Shown here piece by piece: positions 41,427 through 50,857 of a stretch of 64,000 bases of DNA. Numbering within the stretch: position 1 is the stretch's first letter; each line of letters begins with the position of its first letter. The DNA is from Duganella sp. SG902 (GTDB lineage: Bacteria; Pseudomonadota; Gammaproteobacteria; Burkholderiales; Burkholderiaceae_D). Made by a program: the position numbers and the translations under genes. The notes under the pieces were generated by a model. That model was given only the letters and a program-made list of their open reading frames with translations, searched no databases and had not been told where the DNA came from. The stretch is from assembly GCF_013376005.1 (NCBI RefSeq), contig NZ_JABMJK010000008.1, positions 124,001-188,000 of the forward strand. The letters run 5' to 3'.

Positions 41427-43085
41427 TTACCGATTGGTAATAACTATGCGGCGGGTGTCCTCCGCCACCACGCGCATCGGTATGCCCCGGGCCTTCAGCG
41501 CCTCGTAGGAATTGTCGCTGAGGATGGCCATGGCCTTGACGTTTTGTGCGCTCAGGTGGTTCCACTGCTCGACAAAGCCTTGCATCGGGATAGACAGTTC
41601 CGGCTGCTGGCGCAGGCCGAAGGTGAATTCATCCCAGTAATCGACCAGGGTCACGGTGCGGCCGAGGTAGAAGGTCATGGATTGCTCGTAGGTGCCGACC
41701 GAGTAGACGCGGGTGTCGGGCCCTAGTTCGGGCAGCATCTTCAGCGCCAGCGCCTTGCCGGCCCGCATATTACCGTAGGGCTCGAAGCCGGCCAGGATCA
41801 GCTGCACCGAGGCGAAGCCGGCGATGGCCAGCGTCAGCACGCCGAGGTCGCGCCGCAGCTGGCGCGCGTGCAGCAGCGCCAGCGCGCCGCCGGCGGCGGC
41901 CACGATGGCGGCGGTCAGCACCCACGGCTGGTAGGCCTCCAGCAGCGCGCGCTCGTCCGGATGGCGCACCGACATCTCGACCATGTGCGGCATGGCGATC
42001 AGGCCGGCCACGCCGGTCACGATCAGCAGCACCGCCGCGATCGAGCGGTTCAGGCGCGAGGCGCTTTCCAGGTAGGTCGCCAGCAGCATGGCCATGGCCG
42101 GGAACACCGGCAGGATGTAGCCCGGCAGCTTGGAGCTGGAATAGCTGAAGAAGAAGGTGATGAACACCATCCAGATCACCAGCATCAGCCTGGGCTGGAA
42201 CACCGCGCCCGGCGTGCGCCGCACGCCGCTGAACAGCGCCTGCGGCGCCAGGCCCAGCCAGGGCATCAGGCCCGGCAGCAGCAGCAGCAGGAAGTAGTAC
42301 CACGGGCCTTCGCGGTGGTGGGTCTTGAGGAAGAAGCGTTCCCAGTGTTCATGGATGAAGAAGAAGTGCGGCTGCTCCGGGTTCTTCAGGCCCACCAGCA
42401 CGAACCACGGCGCGGCGATGGCGAAGAACAGCAGCAGGCCCTTGCCGAGATGCAGGCGCTTCCAGATGGCGAAGTCGCGCGACAGCAGGCTGTACAGGGT
42501 CAGCACGGCGCCCGGCAGCACCAGCCCGATCAGGCCCTTGGCCAGCACGGCCAGCGCCATGCCGGCCCAGCAGGCCAGCATCCAGTTGCGGCGCTCGGCC
42601 GGCGCGGCGCCGTCGCGCTGGGCGATCAGCATCGCGCACAGGGCGATGGTCATCATGCCGGACAAGCTCATGTCCAGAGAGTTGATCTGGCCGGACGCCA
42701 CCCAGAACAGGCTGGAGCCCAGCACCAGCGCGGCGTAGAAGCCGGCGCGCGCGCCGAACACGCGGTGCGCGGCGTAGCCGGTGAACAGCACGCCGCCCAG
42801 GCCGCACAAGCCGGTCCACAGGCGCGCCTGCCACTCGCCCAGGCCGAAGGCGCCGAAGGACAGCGCGTTCATCCAGGTTTGCAGCGGCGGCTTCTCGAAA
42901 TACTTGATGCCGTTCAGGCGGGTGGTGATCCAGTCGCCGGTGGCCCACATCTCGCGCGCCATCTCGGCGTAGCGGCCCTCATCGGGCGGCACCAGGGTGC
43001 GCACGCCCAGCATGTACAGCCAGACCAGGGTGAACGCCGCCAGCAGCGACCACAGGAATTTTTTCGAGTTGTACAGGTCGTTCAT
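41427..43085 (-). CDS. arnT: Lipid A 4-amino-4-deoxy-L-arabinose transferase (ArnT-type)
   Basis: A 552-aa multi-span glycosyltransferase of the PMT/ArnT family. It moves L-Ara4N from undecaprenyl phosphate to the phosphates of lipid A in the periplasmic leaflet, lowering the charge that polymyxin binds. The PMT acidic motif PDEGRYAEMAREM is near residue 34, followed by about 12 hydrophobic segments and a C-terminal soluble domain (~430-552) with YEQSMTFYLGRTVTLVDY. Start ATG 43085 overlaps the stop of the Mth938-like gene by 1 bp. It is the first arn gene; arnE/arnF flippase genes are not in the window. Confidence 0.88.
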   Translation of the reverse strand: MNDLYNSKKFLWSLLAAFTLVWLYMLGVRTLVPPDEGRYAEMAREMWATGDWITTRLNGIKYFEKPPLQTWMNALSFGAFGLGEWQARLWTGLCGLGGVLFTGYAAHRVFGARAGFYAALVLGSSLFWVASGQINSLDMSLSGMMTIALCAMLIAQRDGAAPAERRNWMLACWAGMALAVLAKGLIGLVLPGAVLTLYSLLSRDFAIWKRLHLGKGLLLFFAIAAPWFVLVGLKNPEQPHFFFIHEHWERFFLKTHHREGPWYYFLLLLLPGLMPWLGLAPQALFSGVRRTPGAVFQPRLMLVIWMVFITFFFSYSSSKLPGYILPVFPAMAMLLATYLESASRLNRSIAAVLLIVTGVAGLIAMPHMVEMSVRHPDERALLEAYQPWVLTAAIVAAAGGALALLHARQLRRDLGVLTLAIAGFASVQLILAGFEPYGNMRAGKALALKMLPELGPDTRVYSVGTYEQSMTFYLGRTVTLVDYWDEFTFGLRQQPELSIPMQGFVEQWNHLSAQNVKAMAILSDNSYEALKARGIPMRVVAEDTRRIVITNR

Positions 43086-43477
43086 CAGGCCTGGTCGCCC
43101 TCGTTGGCGTCGATCACCAGGGCCAGCGTGACTTTGCGGCCCTCTCCCATCAGGATGTTGTAGGTGCGGCAGGCGGCCTGGCTGTCCATGCATTCCACGC
43201 CGATGCGGCGCATGGTCAGCGCGGCGGTCAGTTTCGGGTGGATGAAGCGCTGGCGCGCGCCGGTGCCGAGGATCACCACGTCCGGGCTGTCGGCGCCGAT
43301 GATGTCGAAATGTTCCGCGGTAATGGATTCGAAGGTGGGGGCGTTCCACGCGCGGGGCGGGGTTTCCGGCAAGACAATCAGGCTGTAGTTGTAGCGCTCG
43401 GCGTTGATCTCCACGCCGGTTTCATCGTAGCCGGTCACGGTCTGGTATTTTTGGGTATCGCTTTGGTGGAGCTTCAT
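43085..43477 (-). CDS. Mth938-like domain protein
   Basis: A 130-aa single-domain protein of the Mth938 (DUF498/DUF598) family: VTGYDETGVEINAERYNYSLIVLP near the N-terminus and DVVILGTGARQRF near 66, then a final GIGVECMDSQAACRTYNIL-type block near 98-114. Its biochemical role is unknown; mitochondrial relatives help respiratory complex I assembly. The gene is coupled to arnT (TGATG overlap), which makes it the first gene of the arn operon here. Whether it has a role in lipid A modification is open. Confidence 0.88.
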   Translation of the reverse strand: MKLHQSDTQKYQTVTGYDETGVEINAERYNYSLIVLPETPPRAWNAPTFESITAEHFDIIGADSPDVVILGTGARQRFIHPKLTAALTMRRIGVECMDSQAACRTYNILMGEGRKVTLALVIDANEGDQA

Positions 43478-43652
43478 GGTGGAAATCGCGTATTTTGGAC
43501 AGCAAAAGAAGCGTCATTGTAGCGTTTTAAAGATGAAAGGTTGATTAAATCAGGGCCTTTCGGCAGAATGGTTCTTTTCGCATTGCAGCACGGGCCGGCT
43601 TGGGCGTTTTGGCAGGTCAGAGAAGTTTGCCTCACATAAACAGGATTTTATT

Positions 43653-44885
43653 TTGCGACCGATTCAAAAATCGAACAAACTGGCGGAAGTCTGCTACGAG
43701 ATCCGCGGCCCGGTGCCGGAAAAAGCCCGGCAAATGGAGGAGGAAGGCCACAAGATCACGAAGTTGAATATCGGCAACTTGGCCGTGTTCGGCTTCGATC
43801 CGCCGGACGAGATCGTGCAGGACATGAAGATGAACCTGTCCAACGCGGCCGGCTACACCGACTCCAAGGGCATGTTCGCGCCGCGCAAGGCGGTGATGCA
43901 TTACACGCAGGGCAAGAACATCCGCGGCGTCAGCATCGACGACATCTACCTCGGCAATGGCGCCTCGGAACTGATCGTCATGTCGATGAACGCGCTGCTC
44001 AACAACGGCGACGAGGTGCTGGTGCCGGCGCCCGACTATCCGCTGTGGACGGCAGCGGTGTCGCTGTCCGGCGGCAAGCCGGTGCACTACGTCTGCGACG
44101 AGCAGCAGGACTGGTTCCCGGACATCGAGGACATGCGCGGCAAGATCACGCCGAACACGCGCGCCATCGTGGTGATCAACCCCAACAACCCGACCGGCGC
44201 GCTGTACCCGGTCGAGCTGCTGCTGCAGATCATCGAGCTGGCGCGCCAGCACCAGCTGATCATCTACGCCGATGAAATCTACGACAAGGTGCTGTACGAC
44301 GGCGCCCAGCACGTGTCGATCGCCTCGCTGGCGGACGACGTGCTGTTCGTGACCTTCAACGGCCTGTCGAAGAATTACCGCGCCTGCGGCTACCGTTCCG
44401 GCTGGATGGTGGTGTCGGGCGAGAAGTCGCACGCCAAGGATTACATCGAGGGCTTGAACATGCTGGCCTCGATGCGCCTGTGCGCCAACGCGCCGGGGCA
44501 GTTTGCGATCCAGACTGCGCTCGGCGGCTACCAGTCGATCGACGACCTGGTGGGCCCGGGCGGGCGCCTGTTGAAGCAACGCGACCTGGCTTACAAGCTG
44601 CTGACCGAGATTCCGGGCGTCACTTGTGTCAAGCCGAAAGCGGCGCTGTACATGTTCCCAAGGCTCGATCCGAAGATCTATCCGATCGCGGATGACCAGC
44701 AGTTCGCATACGAGTTGCTGGCCGAAACCAAAGTGCTGATCGTCCAGGGCAGCGGCTTCAACTGGATCGCGCCGGATCACTTCCGCGTGGTGTTCCTGCC
44801 GAACTCGGACGACATGGTGGACGCCTTCGGCCGCATGGCCAGGTTCATGGAAAGCTACCGCAAGCGCCACGGCGCCAGCTTTTAA
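43653..44885 (+). CDS. PLP-dependent aminotransferase, AlaA-type
   Basis: A 410-aa class I/II aminotransferase. It resembles E. coli AlaA, which transaminates pyruvate with glutamate to make alanine: RPIQKSNKLAEVCYEIRGPV at the N-terminus, LGNGASELIVMS near 108, PNNPTGALY near 177 and the PLP Lys in GLSKNYRACGYRSGW near 235-249. The start is TTG 43653 (MRPIQ...), because no ATG precedes the family's conserved N-terminus. It is the first of two plus-strand amino-acid genes, separated from hom by an inverted-repeat element. Confidence 0.88.
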   Translation: MRPIQKSNKLAEVCYEIRGPVPEKARQMEEEGHKITKLNIGNLAVFGFDPPDEIVQDMKMNLSNAAGYTDSKGMFAPRKAVMHYTQGKNIRGVSIDDIYLGNGASELIVMSMNALLNNGDEVLVPAPDYPLWTAAVSLSGGKPVHYVCDEQQDWFPDIEDMRGKITPNTRAIVVINPNNPTGALYPVELLLQIIELARQHQLIIYADEIYDKVLYDGAQHVSIASLADDVLFVTFNGLSKNYRACGYRSGWMVVSGEKSHAKDYIEGLNMLASMRLCANAPGQFAIQTALGGYQSIDDLVGPGGRLLKQRDLAYKLLTEIPGVTCVKPKAALYMFPRLDPKIYPIADDQQFAYELLAETKVLIVQGSGFNWIAPDHFRVVFLPNSDDMVDAFGRMARFMESYRKRHGASF

Positions 44886-44888
44886 CGC

Positions 44889-44986
44889 CGTCATTCCGGC
44901 GAACGCCGGAATCCATGCTGAGCCAACGAATTCGGCGGCGTTGCATGGACCGCAGCGGCGGACCGTCCGCCTGCGCCGGAATGACG
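44889..44986. repeat. 98-bp inverted-repeat element between alaA-type gene and hom
   Basis: Terminal inverted repeats CGTCATTCCGGCG (44889-44901) and CGCCGGAATGACG (44974-44986), with a second inverted copy GCCGGAAT close to the left end (44905-44912). It begins 4 bp after the aminotransferase stop and belongs to the widespread 'ATTCCGGC' REP-like class. It is unrelated in sequence to the CGGGGTCAG palindromes. Confidence 0.75.
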
Positions 44987-45007
44987 ATTAAGATTTTTGG
45001 AATTTAT

Positions 45008-46330
45008 ATGAAACCAATCAAAGTAGGCTTGTTAGGCGTCGGCAATGTCGGCGGTGGTACGTTCGACGTGCTGGAACGCAATCAGGAAGAGATCCGCCGC
45101 CGCGCCGGCCGCGGCATCGAGGTGGTGGCCGTCTCGGCCCGCAACCTGGAACGCGCCAAGGCGCGCACCGGCGGCAAGGTCAAGGTGGTGGCCAACCCGG
45201 CCGACATCGTCAACGATCCGGAAATCGACATCGTCGTCGAGCTGATCGGCGGCTACGAGCAGGCGCGCGAGCTGGTGCTGAAGGCCATCGAGAACGGCAA
45301 GCACGTGGTCACCGCCAACAAGGCGCTGCTGGCCGTGCACGGCAACGAGATCTTCGCCGCCGCCCAGGCCAAGGGCGTGATGGTGGCGTTCGAGGCGGCC
45401 GTGGCCGGCGGCATCCCCATCATCAAGGCGCTGCGCGAGGGCCTGACCGCCAACCGCATCCACTGGCTGGCCGGCATCATCAACGGCACCACCAACTTCA
45501 TCCTGTCCGAGATGCGCGACAAGGGCCTGGACTTCGCCACCGTGCTCAAGCAGGCGCAGGAGCTGGGCTACGCCGAGGCCGACCCGACCTTCGACATCGA
45601 GGGCGTGGACGCGGCGCACAAGGCCACCATCCTGGCCGCGATCGCGTTCGGCATTCCGGTGCAGTTCGACAAGGCGCACGTGGAGGGCATCTCCAAGCTG
45701 AACGCGGTGGACATCAGGTACGCCGAACAGCTGGGCTACCGCATCAAGCTGCTGGGCATCGCCAAGCGCGCCAAGGTGGGCGGCAAGGAAGGCGTGGAGC
45801 TGCGCGTGCACCCGACCCTGATCCCGGCCAAGCGCCTGATCGCCAACGTGGAGGGCGCCATGAACGCGGTCCTGGTGCAGGGCGACGCCGTCGGCGCCAC
45901 GCTGTACTACGGCAAGGGCGCCGGCTCCGAGCCGACCGCCTCGGCCGTGATCGCCGACCTGGTCGACATCACCCGCCTGGCCACCGCCGATCCGGAGCAC
46001 CGCGTGCCGCACCTGGCGTTCCAGCCGAACGCTATGACCAACATCGAGATCCTGCCGATGTCGGAAGTGACCACCAGCTACTACCTGCGCATGAACGTGA
46101 GCGACCAGCCGGGCGTGCTGGCCGACCTGACCCGCATCCTGGCCGACGCCGGCATCTCGATCGATGCCATGCTGCAGAAGGAGCCGGCCGATGGCGAGAC
46201 CCGCACCGACATCATCTTCCTGACCCACCAGACCCAGGAGAAGCACGTCACCAGCGCCATCGCCAAGATGGAAGGCCTGTCGACGGTGTGCGGCAGCGTC
46301 ACCAAGATCCGCCTGGAAAACCTCAGCTAA
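45008..46330 (+). CDS. hom: Homoserine dehydrogenase
   Basis: A 440-aa oxidoreductase that reduces aspartate semialdehyde to homoserine in the threonine/methionine branch. The NAD(P)-binding motif LLGVGNVGGG is at ~8-17, the catalytic block is AGIINGTTNFILSEMR near 155, and EADPTFDIEGVDAAHK lies near 192-207; the C-terminal ACT domain begins near 352 with NVSDQPGVLADLTRILADAGISIDAM split across the family positions. ATG 45008 matches the usual N-terminus; an in-frame upstream ATG region (44915) overlaps the repeat element. In beta-proteobacteria hom usually follows alaA and precedes thrC; thrC is not adjacent here, a convergent gene comes next. Confidence 0.95.
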   Translation: MKPIKVGLLGVGNVGGGTFDVLERNQEEIRRRAGRGIEVVAVSARNLERAKARTGGKVKVVANPADIVNDPEIDIVVELIGGYEQARELVLKAIENGKHVVTANKALLAVHGNEIFAAAQAKGVMVAFEAAVAGGIPIIKALREGLTANRIHWLAGIINGTTNFILSEMRDKGLDFATVLKQAQELGYAEADPTFDIEGVDAAHKATILAAIAFGIPVQFDKAHVEGISKLNAVDIRYAEQLGYRIKLLGIAKRAKVGGKEGVELRVHPTLIPAKRLIANVEGAMNAVLVQGDAVGATLYYGKGAGSEPTASAVIADLVDITRLATADPEHRVPHLAFQPNAMTNIEILPMSEVTTSYYLRMNVSDQPGVLADLTRILADAGISIDAMLQKEPADGETRTDIIFLTHQTQEKHVTSAIAKMEGLSTVCGSVTKIRLENLS

Positions 46331-46337
46331 GCAGGCG

Positions 46338-46376
46338 AAAAAAAGCCGGGACGGTGTCTACGCACACCATCCCGGC
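46338..46376 (-). terminator. Rho-independent terminator for the BON-domain gene
   Basis: Arms GCCGGGA.GGTGT / ACACC.TCCCGGC with a single mismatch (46345-46376). Read on the minus strand it is followed by seven T (46344-46338), 82 bp after the BON gene stop. On the plus strand there is no T-run, so it is not an efficient hom terminator. Confidence 0.8.
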
Positions 46377-46457
46377 AAAGGGTAAGGGGCAGCTACTCCT
46401 ATTTAGTGCCCGGTACTACGGTACTACGATGCTGCTCGGTTGCTGCTCAGTTGCGGA

Positions 46458-46784
46458 TTACTTCGAAGCGACGGTCAGTTCGCTCTTCACTTCCTTCACG
46501 CCCGGCACGGCCGATGCCACCTGGATGGCCTTGGTGCCGACGTCGGTGCTGGCCACGGTGCCGCTCAGGGTCACCACGCCGTCAGCGGTGGTCACGCCGA
46601 TCTGCTTCTGGTCCGCCAGCGACGCCTTGATCTTGCTGGTGATTGCCTCATCGTTGGTCGCGGTGCCGGCCTTGGCGGCGCCTGCCAGGGCGGCGTCCTG
46701 CTGGGCGAAAGCGGTACCGGTTGCAGCGGCGGCGGTCAGGGCGGTGGCAACCATCAGGCGGGCGATCAGTTGTTTGGTCATCAT
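46458..46784 (-). CDS. Exported BON-domain protein
   Basis: A 108-aa protein with a signal peptide (~1-28, ending GTAFA) and a single BON domain (~44-106): ITSKIKASLADQKQIGV, then VVTLSGTVASTDVGTKAIQVASAVPGV. BON proteins bind phospholipid or outer-membrane components; relatives such as OsmY and the periplasmic BON lipoproteins act in envelope stress. No lipobox Cys is present, so it is soluble periplasmic. A strong AAGGAAG site precedes the ATG. It is a single-gene unit with its own terminator; 46785-46992 upstream is AT-rich and probably its promoter. Confidence 0.9.
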   Translation of the reverse strand: MMTKQLIARLMVATALTAAAATGTAFAQQDAALAGAAKAGTATNDEAITSKIKASLADQKQIGVTTADGVVTLSGTVASTDVGTKAIQVASAVPGVKEVKSELTVASK

Positions 46785-46992
46785 GATTTGCTTCCTTTAT
46801 CGAGTTTGAGGATAAAACGTCTGGGACGTTACCCAACCTATTGCAAACCCCGTGCCAGCCTGAATTTTTTCTTTAATTTCAATGGCTTATAATGATTTTT
46901 CTAATGGGAAATCATAATGTCGTGGCTTTTTCGGCCATATTGCCGCGATTTTGTCGGGAAATGGCGACATCCAGCCGCCATCGTTATCCAAG

Positions 46993-48389
<1,397 letters not shown>

Positions 48390-48393
<4 letters not shown>

Positions 48394-48953
48394 TTGGTCA
48401 CCTGTGGTCCGGGCGCCGGGCGGGCCGGCAGCGTGCGTTCTATGGTCTTCAAGCCTTCCAGCATCTCGTTCAATTGCTCGATGCGGCGCTGGTTGTCCTT
48501 TTGCTGGGCGGCCAGGCGGTCGGCGTGCTCGTACAGGCGGCGCGTCTCGGCGCAGTTGCTCGACAGCAGTTGCGCCAGCGGCCGGAACGGCGCCGCCTCC
48601 ACCTCGGCCGAGGTGGCCACGCTGTCGAGCAGCGCCTGCGCGCGCGCCAGGTCGCCGCCGCCGCGCGTGAGCATCAGCGCCATGCCCATCTGGATCGCCA
48701 CGCGCGGGCTGCGCTGTTGCAGCCCGAGGCCGCTCAACTCCTTCAGCAGCTCGCCCTGGCTCATGCGGCGCAGCGACTGGTGGTAGCTCAGCAGCGGCCC
48801 CACCTCGTCCGGCGGCGGCGGCGGCGCCTGGATCACTTCCACCACCGGCGGTGGCGGCGGCGCCGGCGCCGGGTCGGCCGGCAGCGGCGAATTCAGCGTG
48901 CAGGCCGCCAGCGACAGGCAGGCCAGCAGGGTGGTGAGGTGCTTAGCGTTCAT
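48390..48953 (-). CDS. QseG-like lipoprotein
   Basis: A 187-aa lipoprotein: the signal peptide ends in the lipobox LSLAAC (Cys18 after cleavage), followed by a Pro-rich tether with PAPAPPPPPV and a helical domain (~55-185) rich in Gln/Arg/Glu that looks coiled-coil. In enterobacteria a lipoprotein of this kind (QseG/YfhG) sits between the kinase and regulator genes and tunes the kinase; the gene order and lipobox here suggest the same role, though sequence similarity is low. It overlaps both neighbours (10 and 4 bp). Confidence 0.75.
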
Positions 48954-50373
48954 AAGGAAGTTCGATATGGAAGTGGGCGCCGCGCTCGGAGGGCAGCAAT
49001 TTCAATGCGCCGCCATGCGCGGTCACGTATTCATGCACGATGGACAGGCCGATGCCGTTGCCGCGGCGCGCGCCGGGCGGCTGGCGCTGGCCCTGGTAGA
49101 ACGGCTCGAAGATGCGGGCGGCGTCCTCGGCCGCCACGCCCGGCCCCTGGTCGACGCAGTCGAGCAGCAGCTTGCCGTTCAGCTCGCCCAGGCGGAAGCT
49201 GATCAGGCCCCCTTGCGGGCTGAAGCGGACGGCGTTGGACAGCAGGTTGCCCAGCACGGTGGCCAGCTTGTCGGCGTCGGCGGCGATCGGCCGCGCCTTG
49301 CCCTCGCTGACCACGGTCAGGCGCGCGGCCTGCCACTGCAGGCGCTGGCTGTCCACCGCCTGGGCCAGCAGCTCGCCCATGTCCACCAGCTGGCGCTGCA
49401 GGTGCTGGGCGTCGAAGGTGGCGGCGTTGTAGCGCAGCAGCGCCTCGATCTGCGACTGCAGGGCGGCGGTGTTCTGGTTGAGGATGCCGGCGATCTCGCG
49501 CTGGTCGGGCGACAGCGCGCCGGCCACGCCATCCTCCAGCAGCGCCACGCCCTCGCGCAGCGCCGCCAGCGGCGTCTTCAGCTCGTGCGAGATGTGGCGC
49601 AGGAAGCGCGCCTTGTCCGCCTCCAGGTCGGCCAGGCGCTGGCGCAGCCAGTTCAGCTGCTGGCCCACGCGCTGCAGGTCGCTGGGGCCGGGCACGGCGA
49701 TCGGCTGGTCGTAGCGGCTCTCGCCCAGCGTGTCGATGGCCTGCTCGATCCGCGCCAGCGGGCGCGACAGCCAGAAGCCGAAGCCCGAGGCCAGCGCGGC
49801 CGCCAGGATGATGGAGCCGATCACCTGCGCCTTGAGCACGGCCCGGCGCTGGTCCAGCTCGGCCAGCAGCTCGCCGTTGCGGCGCTCGACCTCCTGCTTG
49901 ACCTCCTCGGCCAGTTGTTCGTTGACGTCCGGCAGCGGCGCCAGCACCCGCTCCAGCGCCTGCTGGCGCGCGCCGCGCGCGCTGACCGGGCGCGACGGCG
50001 CCTGCAGGATTTCCCACGCCTGCTGGCCGGCCTCGCGCCAGCGTTCGAACAGGGTTTCCTGGGCGTAGGGCAGGGCGGCCGCCACCGCGTCCAGCGCCAG
50101 CTGCGCGTCGCGCCAGGCGTCGGCGTAGCGTTTGCGGAAGGCCGGGTCGTCCAGCACCATGTACTGGCGCGCGCTGCGCGTCATGGCGACGCTGCGCTCG
50201 GCCAGTTGCTGGGTATTTTCAGTGAGCGCCAGCGCGTGGCGTCCGCTGTCGCGGCTGTGGGCGGCCAGGCGGTCCAGGGTCCACAGGGCATGCAGCGAGG
50301 CGGCGCTCAGCAGCACGGCAATCAACAGGAAGACGCCCAGCAGCAACTGGCGAAACGAGAGTTTCGAGAGCAT
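48943..50373 (-). CDS. glrK: Sensor histidine kinase, GlrK/QseE-like
   Basis: A 476-aa membrane kinase. TM1 (~9-29) and TM2 (~175-195) flank a helical periplasmic domain of ~140 residues; HAMP follows (~200-250), then the phospho-acceptor box HISHELKTPLAALREG near 260 and an ATPase domain with NLLSNAVRFSPQGG and GNGIGLSIVHEYV motifs. It should phosphorylate the downstream NtrC-type regulator. It overlaps the lipoprotein gene by 11 bp. A 27-bp dyad lies 21 bp before its start and is a candidate operator or promoter element. Confidence 0.88.
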   Translation of the reverse strand: MLSKLSFRQLLLGVFLLIAVLLSAASLHALWTLDRLAAHSRDSGRHALALTENTQQLAERSVAMTRSARQYMVLDDPAFRKRYADAWRDAQLALDAVAAALPYAQETLFERWREAGQQAWEILQAPSRPVSARGARQQALERVLAPLPDVNEQLAEEVKQEVERRNGELLAELDQRRAVLKAQVIGSIILAAALASGFGFWLSRPLARIEQAIDTLGESRYDQPIAVPGPSDLQRVGQQLNWLRQRLADLEADKARFLRHISHELKTPLAALREGVALLEDGVAGALSPDQREIAGILNQNTAALQSQIEALLRYNAATFDAQHLQRQLVDMGELLAQAVDSQRLQWQAARLTVVSEGKARPIAADADKLATVLGNLLSNAVRFSPQGGLISFRLGELNGKLLLDCVDQGPGVAAEDAARIFEPFYQGQRQPPGARRGNGIGLSIVHEYVTAHGGALKLLPSERGAHFHIELPYER

Positions 50374-50393
50374 GCGGGGTGAGGAAAAGTTAA

Positions 50394-50420
50394 GCTATTT
50401 GAATCATATGATCAAATAGC
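50394..50420. promoter_or_regulatory. 27-bp dyad upstream of the glrK-like operon
   Basis: Perfect 9-bp arms GCTATTTGA / TCAAATAGC around a near-symmetric 9-nt centre that contains TCATATGA. It lies 21 bp from the start codon of the kinase gene, in an AT-rich pocket, and has no T-run, so an operator is more likely than a terminator. Confidence 0.5.
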
Positions 50421-50485
50421 CGCATGCCCCTGTTCGATTGACGCAAAATATTGCTCTGCCGCATTAATTGGCGCGGCTGGCGGCC

Positions 50486-50830
50486 TCAGGCTTCGGCCGG
50501 GCCGACGTCCATGCCGTCGTAGGATTCGAGCTGGTGTTCGGCGGCGAACTTGTAGAATTCCTGGTTGCGCGCGTGCAGGGTGTCGACCGTGTGCTTCTCG
50601 ACCTTTTCAATGTGCAGCCACCACAGCGCCGGGGTGCCGGCCTCCGGCTTGGAGTCGTAGATGCCGACGAACTGGTAGCCCTTGGCCTGCAGCGCCGGCA
50701 CCACGCCTTCCAGCTTGGCCTTGTCGGCGTCCGCGAAGAAGTAGCCCCACAGCAGCGGCTTGCTGATGTCCCACGGGGCGTTCTGCTTCATGTCCGCAAA
50801 CAGCGTGACCATTTCTTCTTTGGTAATCAT
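50486..50830 (-). CDS. RraB-like ribonuclease E inhibitor protein
   Basis: A 114-aa cytoplasmic protein of the RraB fold family, which in E. coli binds RNase E and changes which mRNAs are degraded. The opening ITKEEMVTLFADMKQNAPWDISKPLLWGYFF, an acidic middle and the VEKHTVDTLHARNQEFYKFA helix near 77-96 fit that fold; similarity to the E. coli protein is moderate. It stands 27 bp after the histidine kinase gene on the same strand and may be its cotranscript. No paralog domain or signal peptide. Confidence 0.75.
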   Translation of the reverse strand: MITKEEMVTLFADMKQNAPWDISKPLLWGYFFADADKAKLEGVVPALQAKGYQFVGIYDSKPEAGTPALWWLHIEKVEKHTVDTLHARNQEFYKFAAEHQLESYDGMDVGPAEA

Positions 50831-50857
50831 TCATTATTCCTTGAGCGGCGGTAAAAG

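Noticed and set aside
44915..45007. Upstream extension of hom through the inverted repeat
   Set aside because: The added residues are repeat-derived and do not match homoserine dehydrogenase; ATG 45008 fits the family start.
46338..46376. Hairpin as a hom terminator on the plus strand
   Set aside because: There is no T-run on the plus side; the T-run lies on the minus strand and fits the BON-domain gene.
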